Assembly: GCA_902762615.1 (NCBI GenBank)
Contig: CACWOX010000008.1
Location: 1-64,000 of the forward strand
Source: an uncultured Ruminococcus sp.
GTDB lineage: Bacteria > Bacillota > Clostridia > Oscillospirales > Acutalibacteraceae
DNA length: 64,000 nt
Direction of reading: 5' to 3'
Both the position numbers and the translations under genes were made by a program. This document shows positions 7,661 through 14,781 of this stretch, one piece after another. Numbering within the stretch: the stretch's first letter is position 1; every line of letters begins with the position of its first letter. The notes beneath the pieces are model-generated. The model searched no databases. It saw only the letters and a list, made by a program, of their open reading frames with translations, and was not told the DNA's origin.

Positions 7661-7689
7661 AGTGTACAACTGTCATTTGCTTTTGTCAA
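7661..7689 (-). promoter_or_regulatory. sigma-A promoter of the rsgA leader transcript
   Basis: Minus strand TTGACA (7689-7684), 17-base spacer, TACACT (7666-7661). Transcription would start near 7654, giving a leader of about 305 bases before the rsgA TTG. Confidence 0.75.
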
Positions 7690-7820
7690 GATTATTTTCG
7701 TAATTCATCAAAGGCATCGGCAAAAAGGTGTGAAAGCTGCCCCATTTAAAAGGCATTGACAAGAAAAATAAAAAAAATCAAAAATAAAATCAAAAAAATG
7801 AAAAAAACTAAAAAAAAAAC

Positions 7821-7849
7821 TTGACAAACCGCGTTTGATGTAGTATAGT
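7821..7849 (+). promoter_or_regulatory. strong promoter of the tRNA operon
   Basis: TTGACA (7821-7826), 17 bases, TATAGT (7844-7849). A long A-rich tract directly upstream (7760-7820) resembles an UP element, as expected for a stable-RNA promoter. Confidence 0.85.
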
Positions 7850-7879
7850 ATATAAGCACTTGATTTGAGGCGGCAATTC

Positions 7880-7955
7880 GCTGGTGTAGCTCAGTTGGTA
7901 GAGCAGCTGATTTGTAATCAGCAGGTCGGGGGTTCAAGTCCGTCCACCAGCTCCA
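7880..7955 (+). tRNA. tRNA-Thr (anticodon TGT)
   Basis: The 76-base cloverleaf begins GCTGGTG, pairing with CACCAGC at the 3' end. It has D-loop AGTTGGTAGA, an anticodon stem GCTGA/TCAGC around loop TTTGTAA, and a GGTTCAAGTCC T-arm. CCA is encoded. Confidence 0.95.
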
Positions 7956-7985
7956 CTTTTCTTTTCAAATGCTTTAAGTTAATAT

Positions 7986-8071
7986 GGGAGAGTTCCCGAG
8001 TGGCCAAAGGGAACAGACTGTAAATCTGTCGCGTCTTCGCTTCGGTGGTTCGAATCCACCCTCTCCCACCA
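7986..8071 (+). tRNA. tRNA-Tyr (anticodon GTA)
   Basis: An 86-base class II tRNA: acceptor GGGAGAG/CTCTCCC, anticodon loop CTGTAAA (GTA), a long variable arm (CGCGTCTTCGCTTCG region), T-arm GGTTCGAATCC, and encoded CCA. It is co-transcribed with tRNA-Thr. Confidence 0.95.
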
Positions 8072-8075
8072 GGTC

Positions 8076-8108
8076 AAAATCCCGTTGACGAGTGTCGGCG
8101 GGATTTTT
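8076..8108 (+). terminator. terminator of the tRNA operon
   Basis: AAATCCCG (8077-8084) pairs with CGGGATTT (8099-8106) around a 14-base loop; the T run continues to 8108. Confidence 0.85.
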
Positions 8109-8148
8109 GATTTATTTGAATTAATATCAATTACGGGGTGATAAAATT

Positions 8149-8640
8149 ATGCGCAGGATTGTTTGCTTCCACAATCCGGATGAAATCAACGGCTACCTGA
8201 GCAACTGGTATTTGTCGGATTTCGTTGTTGACGGTATTCAATTCACGTCAATGGAACAATATATGATGTACAGCAAAGCGGTATTGTTCCATGACAATGA
8301 GATGGCGTCAAAAATAATGAGCACAACCGACGTCGGCAAAATAAAGGCATTGGGACGCATGGTCAAAAACTACGACGAGTCATATTGGAACGGTACAAGG
8401 CAGATTATCGTTTACAATGGGCTGCTGGAAAAATTCAGGCAAAACAAGGATTTGGCAGAACAATTATTGTCCACAGACGAGGACATTCTTGCGGAATGTG
8501 CGGTGCAGGACAAAATCTGGGGCATAGGACTTTCCATGAAAAGCTCCGATAGATTCGACGTTGAAAAATGGCAAGGCAAGAACCTTTTAGGATATGCTCT
8601 TATGATGGTGAGAAATGAATTGAAAAGGAATTTGATATGA
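8149..8640 (+). CDS. NADAR-domain protein (YbiA/RibX-like N-glycosidase family)
   Basis: The 163-residue product has the NADAR layout: an N-terminal strand then LSNWY, FTSMEQYMMYSKAVLF, a DAILAECAV-like stretch (here DEDILAECAVQDKIWGIGL) and the closing WQGKNLLGYALMMVR. Family members hydrolyse N-glycosidic bonds. YbiA-type proteins act on riboflavin intermediates, and others remove ADP-ribose from guanine bases, opposing DarT-type toxins. The catalytic Glu and Trp motifs look intact. GGGGTGAT precedes ATG 8149. The gene follows the tRNA terminator and overlaps the next small gene by ATGA. I see no DarT-like toxin nearby. Confidence 0.85.
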   Translation: MRRIVCFHNPDEINGYLSNWYLSDFVVDGIQFTSMEQYMMYSKAVLFHDNEMASKIMSTTDVGKIKALGRMVKNYDESYWNGTRQIIVYNGLLEKFRQNKDLAEQLLSTDEDILAECAVQDKIWGIGLSMKSSDRFDVEKWQGKNLLGYALMMVRNELKRNLI

Positions 8641-8861
8641 AAAACTTAGTTTATGAGGAATATTCCCAAAGTCGCGAGTACAAAATGGAAATATACCTGA
8701 ATGACAATATCTATGAAACATGCATTCTGTACCGCGAAACCGACGAATATATGGGCAGGGACTGGTTTCAATATATTGGAATAGACAAAATGCGGCATTT
8801 TTCCGACACACTCGACAGGGCAATTAAAATCGGCAGGGAATGTCTGAGAAGCTACTTATAA
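8637..8861 (+). CDS. hypothetical protein (74 aa) coupled to the NADAR gene
   Basis: It begins at ATG 8637, overlapping the stop of the NADAR gene (ATGA), with AAGGAA inside the upstream gene as its binding site. The product is acidic and aromatic (KNLVYEEYSQSREYKM, then FQYIGIDKMRHFSDTLDRAI). It has no membrane segment and reads as a small alpha/beta fold. Tight coupling suggests a function tied to the NADAR protein. I do not recognise a family. Confidence 0.65.
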   Translation: MKNLVYEEYSQSREYKMEIYLNDNIYETCILYRETDEYMGRDWFQYIGIDKMRHFSDTLDRAIKIGRECLRSYL

Positions 8862-8928
8862 AAAGCTGAATTTCTTATCTGCTTGGCGATGCCGTTGCCA
8901 ATATGTCACAAATTGCTCTATGCCTGAG

Positions 8929-8957
8929 TTGACATATTTTCATATGGTCTGTATAAT
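8929..8957 (+). promoter_or_regulatory. sigma-A promoter of the YitT gene
   Basis: TTGACA (8929-8934), 17 bases, TATAAT (8952-8957), 66 bases before the GTG start at 9024. Confidence 0.85.
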
Positions 8958-9023
8958 GTATAATATGATTAATATTTGATGATTTTATGAAATCATACGA
9001 TTCAGATAAACAAGGTGATCATC

Positions 9024-9908
9024 GTGAAGAATTTAAGACAAAAGGTAAGAAAATCCCGCATAGTCAAAAATGTGCTGCTCATTACTCTGGGCAGCTTTAT
9101 CTATGCCTTTGCGTTTGAATGGCTGTTTGTGCCGAACAATATCGTTATGGGCGGCTTTACGGGTCTCGCGCAGACGCTTAACCGATTTGTTCCAGCCGTT
9201 CCAATAGGCGTTACGGTCATTTTGCTGAATGTGCCGCTCTTCCTTCTCGGAATCAGGCGGCAGGGCTTCCGGCTGCTGTTCTCGTCGGTATTCGCCATGT
9301 CGATAAGCTCGGTATTTATCGACGTGCTCGCTTATGCGGTGAAATTCAAGCCCATAGAGGATCATCTTGTCGCATGTCTGATAGGCGGCGGCATGGTTGG
9401 TCTGGCAATGGGAATACTGCTTATGGTGGGCGCAACGACCGGAGGCGTGGAGCTTGCCGCGCGGCTGCTCAAATACCACTTCAGGCATATTTCAATCGGC
9501 AAGCTCTGCCTTGCGCTGGATCTGAGCGTTATCGCATTGTACACGGTGGTTTTCAAGAATATCAACGACGGACTTTACGCCGCCATTGCAATGTATATTT
9601 CAAGCCTTGCGATGGACGCGGTTGTCTACGGGCGCAACACTTCCAAAGTGGCATGCATTATCTGCTCCGACGGCAATGTTATCAAAGAACGCCTCATAGA
9701 GCTTGACCTCGGCGTTACCAATATCCGTGCGCACGGCGGCTACAGCGACAGCGAAAAGGACATACTCATTTGCGCCTTCAAGCCCAGCAGAATCTCAGAG
9801 CTGAAAGAAGCCATCATGGAACTGGACAAAACCGCCTTCGTCATCATCTGCAACGCCGAGGATATTTTTGGAGAAGGCTTTGCCGACGTCAGCTTAGACA
9901 GCTTATAA
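9024..9908 (+). CDS. YitT family membrane protein (DUF161/DUF2179)
   Basis: About 294 residues. GTG at 9024 is preferred over GTG 9015 because AAGGTGAT (9012-9019) then forms the ribosome binding site. Five hydrophobic segments fill the first two thirds: LLITLGSFIYAFAFEWLF; the VPNNIVMGGFTGL loop; VTVILLNVPLFLLG; CLIGGGMVGLAMGILLMVGATTGG; and a LDLSVIALYTVVF stretch. A soluble DUF2179 domain follows (ACIICSDGNVIKERLI, then LKEAIMELDKTAFVII). The family is widespread in Firmicutes and its transport role is undefined. It is probably the first gene before the nucleoside phosphorylase, separated by a leaky hairpin. Confidence 0.88.
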   Translation: MKNLRQKVRKSRIVKNVLLITLGSFIYAFAFEWLFVPNNIVMGGFTGLAQTLNRFVPAVPIGVTVILLNVPLFLLGIRRQGFRLLFSSVFAMSISSVFIDVLAYAVKFKPIEDHLVACLIGGGMVGLAMGILLMVGATTGGVELAARLLKYHFRHISIGKLCLALDLSVIALYTVVFKNINDGLYAAIAMYISSLAMDAVVYGRNTSKVACIICSDGNVIKERLIELDLGVTNIRAHGGYSDSEKDILICAFKPSRISELKEAIMELDKTAFVIICNAEDIFGEGFADVSLDSL

Positions 9909-9932
9909 TATTTCCCATACAAAAAAGCAATA

Positions 9933-9967
9933 CCGCCCCGAAGATGATCGAATCAACCCTCGGGCGG
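9933..9967 (+). terminator. hairpin after the YitT gene
   Basis: CCGCCCcGA pairs with TCGGGCGG with one bulged C. It is followed on the plus strand by CATTTATTTAT, a poor T tract, so read-through into the phosphorylase is likely. Confidence 0.5.
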
Positions 9968-10009
9968 CATTTATTTATAAAAATTTATAAAAATTGAGGA
10001 GGAAGAAAC

Positions 10010-10765
10010 ATGATAACCGATTCATTCGATGACAAGACACCGCCAATCGTCAGCTTCGGAGATTTTTACGGTGAGCAAAAGCACCTGATCGACACCTGCC
10101 TTGTCACATTTTCCAAACAGATCGCAGACAACGTGCTCGAAACATTCGACTGCACCCAAATCGCCGACATTCACGCGGCGAACGGCTTGATCCCCATATA
10201 TCAGTTCACCCACGAGGGCAGGAACATCGGCTTTTACCTGTCGGGAATAGGTTCAACACTGGCAGCGCAGTTCTGCATAGAATCCAACTACCTGACCGGT
10301 GCGACAAAATACATAATGTTCGGCTCCGCGGGAAGTCTTGACGGCGAAAAGACCGCCGGAAAATTCGTCGTTCCCACACATGCCTACCGCGACGAGGGCA
10401 TGTCATACCACTACGCACCGCCGGCAGATTATATTGCCATCCAGAATCACGGCAGAGTCGCGGAGATATTCCATGAGCTGAATCTGCCGTATATTGAGGG
10501 AAGAATCTGGACGACCGACGCGTTTATGCGCGAGACGGTGGGACAAATGACCAAGCGCAAAAGCGAAGGCTGCATTGCCGTTGAGATGGAGCTTGCCGGA
10601 GTGCAGGCAGTGTGCGACTTCCACGGGCTGGAGCTGTACGACTTCCTTGCGACAGGCGACGTTCTTTCCGAGAAGGAATACCGCGTAGAGGGTCTGAAGG
10701 ACGCAAATCACAATATGGACAAATTTTATATCGCTCTGGAAATAGCAAAAAGGATCAGCCAATAA
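10010..10765 (+). CDS. nucleoside phosphorylase (PNP/UDP family)
   Basis: A 251-residue phosphorylase of the purine/uridine phosphorylase superfamily. FYLSGIGSTLAAQFCIE forms the phosphate-binding strand-turn and MFGSAGSLDG the base-site loop. EGMSYHY follows, then VEMELAGVQAVCDFHGL (ribose-binding Met-Glu), and TGDVLSEKEY ends the active site. It would cleave nucleosides with phosphate to the base and ribose-1-phosphate; base specificity cannot be read here. GAGGAGG sits nine bases before ATG. No promoter is visible in the short gap after the YitT gene. It is convergent with the deacetylase, with seven bases between the stops. Confidence 0.85.
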   Translation: MITDSFDDKTPPIVSFGDFYGEQKHLIDTCLVTFSKQIADNVLETFDCTQIADIHAANGLIPIYQFTHEGRNIGFYLSGIGSTLAAQFCIESNYLTGATKYIMFGSAGSLDGEKTAGKFVVPTHAYRDEGMSYHYAPPADYIAIQNHGRVAEIFHELNLPYIEGRIWTTDAFMRETVGQMTKRKSEGCIAVEMELAGVQAVCDFHGLELYDFLATGDVLSEKEYRVEGLKDANHNMDKFYIALEIAKRISQ

Positions 10766-10772
10766 CCAAAAA

Positions 10773-12029
10773 TCACCTGACTGTCATATGGCACACGCCG
10801 CGCTTACCGCTCGATGTAATGGCGTAAATATCCACCTTGCCTTTTTTCAGCGCCTTCACATTGCCGCTGATGCTGACGGTGGCAATCGAGGTATCAGAGC
10901 TTTCCCATCTGACAAAATCCGTTGAATCCTCGGGGTTCATTCTTGCCACAAGAAGTATCTCGCCGCCGACGTAAATGGAATATGTCTTATGGGTAATGCT
11001 GACCGATTTTGACGGCAGATCGGCATGATCACGGTTATATCTCGGCTGAAACGTATAAGACTTTTCAGGATACAGGTCGAGAGTTGCAAAAATATATCCG
11101 CGCTCTCTCAGATAGGGAATTATTTTTTTTAGCGCCGCAACATTGAATGATCTGTCATGCATCAGTATAATTTCCACGTCCTCTGTACAGGTTTTCTTGA
11201 CATTTTTCAATGAAAACGCTGCGCTGGCACGTTCCGATGTATCGCCTGTGGTGGCAGTCCAGTCGAATACCCTGTAACCCAGATCTTCTGCTCCGCTGAG
11301 GTTTCGGCGCATCCAGAGAGGATCGCATCGCGTCGTGTCGGTACCGCCGGGAAAACGCAGCAAATCGCAGTGTTTTCCCGTATACCCTTCTACCTTTTCG
11401 GAAAGCATCTCTATACCGTGTAAGTAGGAATAATAGGTAGCGTAGCACTTTTTGAAGACATGGCTGTAAGAATGCAGTCCAACCACACAGCCCTGTTCCT
11501 GCATTTTTTTAGTGACAGGGAGCTTTAAGGAATTCACCACAAAAAATGTGGCCTTTACGTCATATTCCTTGAGCACAGCCAAAATATCCTCTGTACAGTC
11601 TGTGGGGCCGTCGTCAATGGTTAGGTAACAGGTCTTCTTGACTGTAACAGTACAATCCGCTGTGCTGCCGTTTTGGTTATCCGCCGTAATAGTGCATGTG
11701 CCGACTCCGGCGCCTTTTACCAGACCGCTCTCATCCACCGTGGCAATTGCTTCGTCAGAGGAACGGTACACGATGTTTTCTCCGCCGCTTGCCGTAAGCT
11801 GAAAGCTCAGTCCCTTCCCTATTTCGATTGAATTCTCATTAAGCGATACCGGCGTGGAAAGGCTTGATGCATCTGATGCCGACACATCTGATGAAGACAC
11901 CGCTGCATTTGAATGCAGCCAGCGATCGGCAAAAACAAAAGCACCCCACATAAGCACCACAAGGATTCCGGCTGCCCCTAAAATCAATATCAGATTTTTG
12001 ACGATTCCTCCGGATTTTGATTTCTTCAT
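10773..12029 (-). CDS. membrane-anchored polysaccharide deacetylase with two Ig-like (BIG_2) domains
   Basis: The 418-residue protein has a short basic N-terminus and one membrane helix (about 11-33). A Ser-rich linker (44-60) leads to a BIG_2 Ig-like domain (about 62-131, SSDEAIATVDESGLVKG) and a NodB deacetylase domain (about 134-320). NodB motifs are TIDDGP (137-142; catalytic D139, metal D140), HSYSH (186-190), RFPGG (225-229) and the MHD His (H291). A second BIG_2 domain closes the chain (about 340-418, SSDTSIATVSISGNVKA). It should deacetylate peptidoglycan or another surface N-acetyl glycan outside the membrane, with the Ig-like domains giving wall contact. Confidence 0.9.
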   Translation of the reverse strand: MKKSKSGGIVKNLILILGAAGILVVLMWGAFVFADRWLHSNAAVSSSDVSASDASSLSTPVSLNENSIEIGKGLSFQLTASGGENIVYRSSDEAIATVDESGLVKGAGVGTCTITADNQNGSTADCTVTVKKTCYLTIDDGPTDCTEDILAVLKEYDVKATFFVVNSLKLPVTKKMQEQGCVVGLHSYSHVFKKCYATYYSYLHGIEMLSEKVEGYTGKHCDLLRFPGGTDTTRCDPLWMRRNLSGAEDLGYRVFDWTATTGDTSERASAAFSLKNVKKTCTEDVEIILMHDRSFNVAALKKIIPYLRERGYIFATLDLYPEKSYTFQPRYNRDHADLPSKSVSITHKTYSIYVGGEILLVARMNPEDSTDFVRWESSDTSIATVSISGNVKALKKGKVDIYAITSSGKRGVCHMTVR

Positions 12030-12120
12030 ACAATCAACAACTCCCCCATTTTAATAGTTCAGCACATCAGATGAATGCAGACAAAGTGTCTGTCTGTTTT
12101 AGTTTGTTTTGTTTATCCGT

Positions 12121-12149
12121 ATTCTACCACACATCACAGTAAAAATCAA
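12121..12149 (-). promoter_or_regulatory. promoter of the polysaccharide deacetylase
   Basis: Minus strand TTGATT (12149-12144), 17 bases, TAGAAT (12126-12121), about 90 bases before ATG 12029. Confidence 0.65.
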
Positions 12150-12212
12150 TGGTTTGTCCTTGTGTTAACGGCAAATAATCAACCACCCGCACTGCTCACC
12201 TTCATTAAAATC

Positions 12213-12257
12213 AAAAATGCAGCCGATCCGTAAATCCACTGAGCCGGCTGCATTTTT
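12213..12257 (-). terminator. terminator of the zinc-ribbon/Yip1 gene
   Basis: AAAAATGCAGCCG and CGGCTGCATTTTT form a perfect 13-bp stem ending in a T run in either direction. It lies 19 bases after the stop at 12277. Confidence 0.85.
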
Positions 12258-12276
12258 ATTCAATTAAAATATTCTG

Positions 12277-13092
12277 TCAAAAAATCATTTTGCTCAGGAT
12301 AAAGGCAATCAGTCCGAATGCAACAATATTGGCTGTCACCAGACCGAATACATACCAGATCGGATTTTTGTCAAAAGCCGCTGCCTTTTTAATGCCGTCA
12401 CAAAGCATGATGTATTTGAAAATGAGTCCTAAAAGAAGCAGTATCAGCGATACCGGAATGTAGACAAACCCAAAAATGAACGCCGCACAGCCGCAAACTG
12501 CAATTGGCAGCATGCAAACCGAGAGGATATTCATATTCTGTATATAATCGGTCTTTTTATTTTGAACGGAGAAAAACAGCGTGTTAAGTCCCGCAGACGC
12601 AAAGAAGAACACGGCGATAACAAGCAGGGTATAAAAGAACAGCTTTACCTTAATGGCGGTCAGATCTGCATTCATACCCATGCCATAGCTGAAATAAGAA
12701 TATCCCGGAATCATGCCAAGAATCGAGGAAATGCTGTTAAGCATTATGCTGAACAAGCCCAGCGTTGTCAATAGGACAGAGCCGGAACCCAGTATGCTCC
12801 AGACATGCTGCTTTTCCGCCGCAGCTTTATCAAGAGCTTTCGTGGGATCTGCCGAGAAAAACGCCTTTATGTATTCCAGCGCGTATGTGAAAATATTAGG
12901 ACCTGCCGCTGTTTTGGGAGCCTGCTGCGGCGCAGCATAGGGCATGCCGTAATTATATCCCTGCTGCGGCTGCTGTGCATGTTGTTGCTGACAGTTGGGG
13001 CAGACTCCGTTTGCATCGAGCGGAGCACCACAGCGGGAGCAAAATCTGCCGTTCTGAGGGGGAACAGGATTGAATTGATTCTGGTTATTCAT
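12277..13092 (-). CDS. zinc-ribbon membrane protein, Yip1-like
   Basis: About 271 residues from the second of two adjacent ATGs (13092), seven bases after GGAGG; the first (13095) is only four bases away. An N-terminal zinc ribbon (FCSRCG, then CPNC) is followed by a Gln/Pro/Tyr-rich linker (HAQQPQQGYNYGMPY). The last 160 residues carry about five membrane helices of the Yip1 type (SILGSGSVLLTTLGLFSI; LFFYTLLVIAVFFF; VCMLPIAVCGCAAFIFGF; and onwards). Such proteins are common in Clostridia and may organise membranes or sense metal, but no role is established. The gene is monocistronic. Confidence 0.8.
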   Translation of the reverse strand: MNNQNQFNPVPPQNGRFCSRCGAPLDANGVCPNCQQQHAQQPQQGYNYGMPYAAPQQAPKTAAGPNIFTYALEYIKAFFSADPTKALDKAAAEKQHVWSILGSGSVLLTTLGLFSIMLNSISSILGMIPGYSYFSYGMGMNADLTAIKVKLFFYTLLVIAVFFFASAGLNTLFFSVQNKKTDYIQNMNILSVCMLPIAVCGCAAFIFGFVYIPVSLILLLLGLIFKYIMLCDGIKKAAAFDKNPIWYVFGLVTANIVAFGLIAFILSKMIF

Positions 13093-13185
13093 CATTATAC
13101 CTCCATTATCCTTCTGAATAGGCTTGCTTTTAATCATATGAACAAGATCGCCCGATCATGTCCGCTCTGCATATTGTACAAATCA

Positions 13186-13214
13186 ATTATACACCATCGC
13201 GCTCACATTGTCAA
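13186..13214 (-). promoter_or_regulatory. sigma-A promoter of the zinc-ribbon/Yip1 gene
   Basis: Minus strand TTGACA (13214-13209), 17 bases, TATAAT (13191-13186). Confidence 0.85.
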
Positions 13215-13232
13215 CACAGGCATACCCTATCG

Positions 13233-13269
13233 AAAAAAGGAACCGTCACAATGATGTGCCGATTCCTTT
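13233..13269 (-). terminator. terminator of mgsA
   Basis: Minus strand GGAATCGGCACA folds with TGTGACGGTTCC around TCAT (with mismatches) and runs into TTTTTT. It lies 37 bases after the mgsA stop. Confidence 0.75.
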
Positions 13270-13305
13270 ATAACGTGCTTGAAAATTTCTCCCGTCAGCC
13301 GAAAA

Positions 13306-13704
13306 TCACTTGCGGACATAGTTGCGGTAATCAAAATCGCCGCGTTCCAGACCGTGAATGAGTATTTCAGCCGTTGCCATATTCGTGGCTACAGGGATAA
13401 CGTGCATATCGCACATGCGCAGAATGTCATTGTCTCTCGGCTCATTTGGCTTCGGTGTGAGCGGATCGCGGAAGAATATCAGCAGATCAATCTCATTGTA
13501 GCCGATACGCGCAGCTATCTGCTCGCCGCCGCCTGCAGCGCCAGGCATGAAGCAGTTGACGTTGAGTCCCGTAGCTTCTCTGACGATTTTGCCGGTAGTG
13601 CCTGTTGCACAGAGGTTGTGACGGCTGAGTATGCCGCAGTAAGCTATACAGAACTGTATCATAAGCTCTTTCTTGTCATCATGTGCTATCAAAGCAATAT
13701 TCAT
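13306..13704 (-). CDS. mgsA: methylglyoxal synthase
   Basis: The 132-residue enzyme converts dihydroxyacetone phosphate to methylglyoxal, a phosphate-releasing bypass of glycolysis. Visible motifs are IALIAHDDKK at the N-terminus, CATGTTGKI (phosphate loop), FMPGAAGGGEQIAARI and the active-site LIFFRDPL segment. Length and motif order match the family throughout. In many Clostridia mgsA ends the mreBCD-PBP2-minCDE-rodA block. Here it lies 84 bases downstream of the MinD-like gene, consistent with that ancestral order. RBS GGGAG precedes ATG 13704. Confidence 0.93.
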   Translation of the reverse strand: MNIALIAHDDKKELMIQFCIAYCGILSRHNLCATGTTGKIVREATGLNVNCFMPGAAGGGEQIAARIGYNEIDLLIFFRDPLTPKPNEPRDNDILRMCDMHVIPVATNMATAEILIHGLERGDFDYRNYVRK

Positions 13705-13788
13705 AAATGCCCATCTCCCAACTTTGTTCTTTATTTATAGATTTATATATATTATTAACGGCTTGCACCGATTTTATAATTGACAGCG

Positions 13789-14553
13789 TCATGTCAGCAG
13801 TCGGAATGACCGTACTGCATCGAGCGGCACACGTTCTCCGCAGAGCCGTCTCGCAGTATCACGCGCGTACCGCATAAGTTCGCACTTTTCATCCGGCACA
13901 CGCCCGGAAGCGGCTGATTCGTGCGCCGAAATATCGTGTGGCAGCACTCCCAGAAGCTGTGCTCCCACAATGTCGATACACATATCTATGTCCGACACGC
14001 CGCCGAACTTCATACCCTCGGGCGAGAAATCGGTGAGCAGCAGCCGTATTTCGCAGGAATGTGTTGTCTGCGCCGACGCCCTTCTGATAATGCGGCAGAG
14101 CATGGAGGAATATTTCAGGCTTATTGCGTCGGCACGGGAACAGATGACAAACATATCAAAGCATCCAGCCATGCCACAGTCAGGCAAAGTACCTGCCGGA
14201 ATGTCGGCAAACACATCACATTCCCGCGCAAGGCTTTCGACGACCCTTCTGACCTCCACCGACAGCGGAGAGACCGTTCTCTCGGAAAATGGACCTGCCG
14301 GCAGCAGCCTGAGATTTTCACCGCAGTCGGTAAGCGCTTCCTCAATAGGACATTCACCGAGCGCCGCGTCATTCAGATTCATTACCGCGCCGCAATCCGC
14401 CCCCAGCATGTAGGCAAGCGTACCCCCGAAACCTCCGGCATCAACCAGCACAGTCGAATGACCGGCTGAAGCAGCGGCTTTGGCTGTGCAAACGACAGAC
14501 AAAGAGGTGCCTTGCCCCCCGAGTGCCGAAATAAATGCGATTTTTTTAGCCAA
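13789..14553 (-). CDS. MinD/ParA-like protein with a degenerate P-loop
   Basis: The 254-residue protein has the overall SIMIBI MinD fold: an N-terminal strand KKIAFISALGGQGTS, VLVDAGGFGGTLAYMLG as strand two, DVFADIPAGTLPDC as Walker-B-like, and FVICSRADAISLK as the base strand. The P-loop reads SALGGQGTS, whereas MinD has GKGGVGKTT. The signature Lys position is L11 and the P-loop Lys is T16, so ATP hydrolysis is very unlikely. No C-terminal amphipathic membrane-targeting helix is obvious. It starts at TTG 14553 and has its own promoter. Its position between PBP2 and mgsA is where minCDE and rodA usually stand; minC, minE and rodA are absent here. Confidence 0.75.
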   Translation of the reverse strand: MAKKIAFISALGGQGTSLSVVCTAKAAASAGHSTVLVDAGGFGGTLAYMLGADCGAVMNLNDAALGECPIEEALTDCGENLRLLPAGPFSERTVSPLSVEVRRVVESLARECDVFADIPAGTLPDCGMAGCFDMFVICSRADAISLKYSSMLCRIIRRASAQTTHSCEIRLLLTDFSPEGMKFGGVSDIDMCIDIVGAQLLGVLPHDISAHESAASGRVPDEKCELMRYARDTARRLCGERVPLDAVRSFRLLT

Positions 14554-14640
14554 AGTACATTCACCCGCCTGCCGTCTGTCTTTTTGTCATTTAATGTCGC
14601 CTTAACACCGACGGATTTACAGAAATATCCAGTTATTTGT

Positions 14641-14669
14641 ATGATAGCACAAATTATTTAAGATGTCAA
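14641..14669 (-). promoter_or_regulatory. sigma-A promoter of the MinD-like gene and mgsA
   Basis: Minus strand TTGACA (14669-14664), 17 bases, TATCAT (14646-14641), 88 bases before TTG 14553. It lies in the 228-bp gap after PBP2; the rest of that gap is A+T-rich with no gene. Confidence 0.8.
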
Positions 14670-14781
14670 AGATAAATTGCAAAAATTCGGCAAATTCACG
14701 CGAAAATGCTTGACGAAAATAATTGTTGATATTTGGTTGTTTTCCATATCGTAAAATTATATATGCTAAAATAGAGAAATT

